NCBI GenBank assembly: GCA_001701065.1
Contig: DAAL01000057.1
Location: 1-6,803 of the forward strand
DNA from: Bacteroidales bacterium GP4
Lineage (GTDB): Bacteria > Bacteroidota > Bacteroidia > Bacteroidales > Muribaculaceae
DNA: 6,803 nucleotides
Reading direction: 5' to 3'
In this document: positions 6,704 to 6,803 of the stretch, one piece after another
Layout of the letters: every line of letters starts with the position of its first letter
How positions within the stretch are numbered: the first letter of the stretch is position 1
Program-made: the position numbers and the translations under genes
The notes under the pieces: generated by a model
What the model was told of the DNA's origin: nothing
The model's database searches: none
Seen by the model: the letters and a program-made list of their open reading frames with translations, nothing else

Positions 6704-6803
6704 ATGAACGATTTTAAAAAGTATTTGGCTGAAGCCATCGGAACAATGTTCCTCGTGCTTCTCGCTTGTGGTAGTATGGGGCACAGAACGAAGCGTTGCT
6801 TGA
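6704..6803 (+). CDS. Aquaporin/MIP-family channel, N-terminal fragment cut by window end
   Basis: The 33 visible codons begin MNDFKKYLAEAIGTMFLVLL and continue ACGS. The KYLAE-x-x-GT-x-x-LV-x-x-x-CGS pattern is typical of the first membrane helix of MIP channels that pass water or glycerol. After CGSMG the frame reads HRTKRCL, which is unusual in its density of charge; one extra G in the run at 6778-6781 would instead read GAQNEALL. The gene lies 34 bases after the DUF2461 stop. The subtype (water or glycerol) cannot be told from this fragment. Confidence 0.7.
   Translation, partial: MNDFKKYLAEAIGTMFLVLLACGSMGHRTKRCL

Overview
This window looks like a chromosomal segment from a Bacteroidales bacterium, possibly a gut Muribaculaceae-type organism (the family-level guess is weak). 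Three things support this. The conserved block on the right has the phospholipid genes psd and pssA followed by a DUF4834 gene. A close match to the Bacteroidetes promoter (TTTG, a 20-base spacer, TAnnTTTG) lies just before psd. Envelope proteins of Sel1-repeat and zinc-motif type, common in this order, lie to the left. All convincing genes are on the + strand.

Left part (1-2470). Bases 35-392 form a near-continuous series of stem-loops ending in a run of seven T, and look like a structured RNA of about 350 nt rather than a normal gene. Next comes a membrane-anchored or exported protein with a beta-rich domain and several DnaJ-like CxxCxG zinc motifs (446-1687). Twenty bases later starts an exported Sel1-repeat protein (1708 onward). 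Its frame is broken by an apparent one-base loss near 2217-2218, and its remaining repeats continue in another frame to 2426. A strong hairpin terminator (2431-2470) closes this unit.

Middle part (2490-4108). Two tightly spaced genes, one encoding a small membrane-anchored or exported protein and the other a 383-residue cytosolic-looking protein, match no family I can recognise.

Right part (4109-6803). A promoter at 4125-4156 drives psd, whose end overlaps pssA by 11 bases. Together these two enzymes make phosphatidylethanolamine: PssA joins CDP-diacylglycerol and serine, and Psd decarboxylates the product. A DUF4834 membrane protein, a DUF2461 protein and the first 33 codons of an aquaporin-like channel follow. 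By eye the left and middle parts are richer in A/T than the right part, which suggests accessory genes placed beside a core operon.
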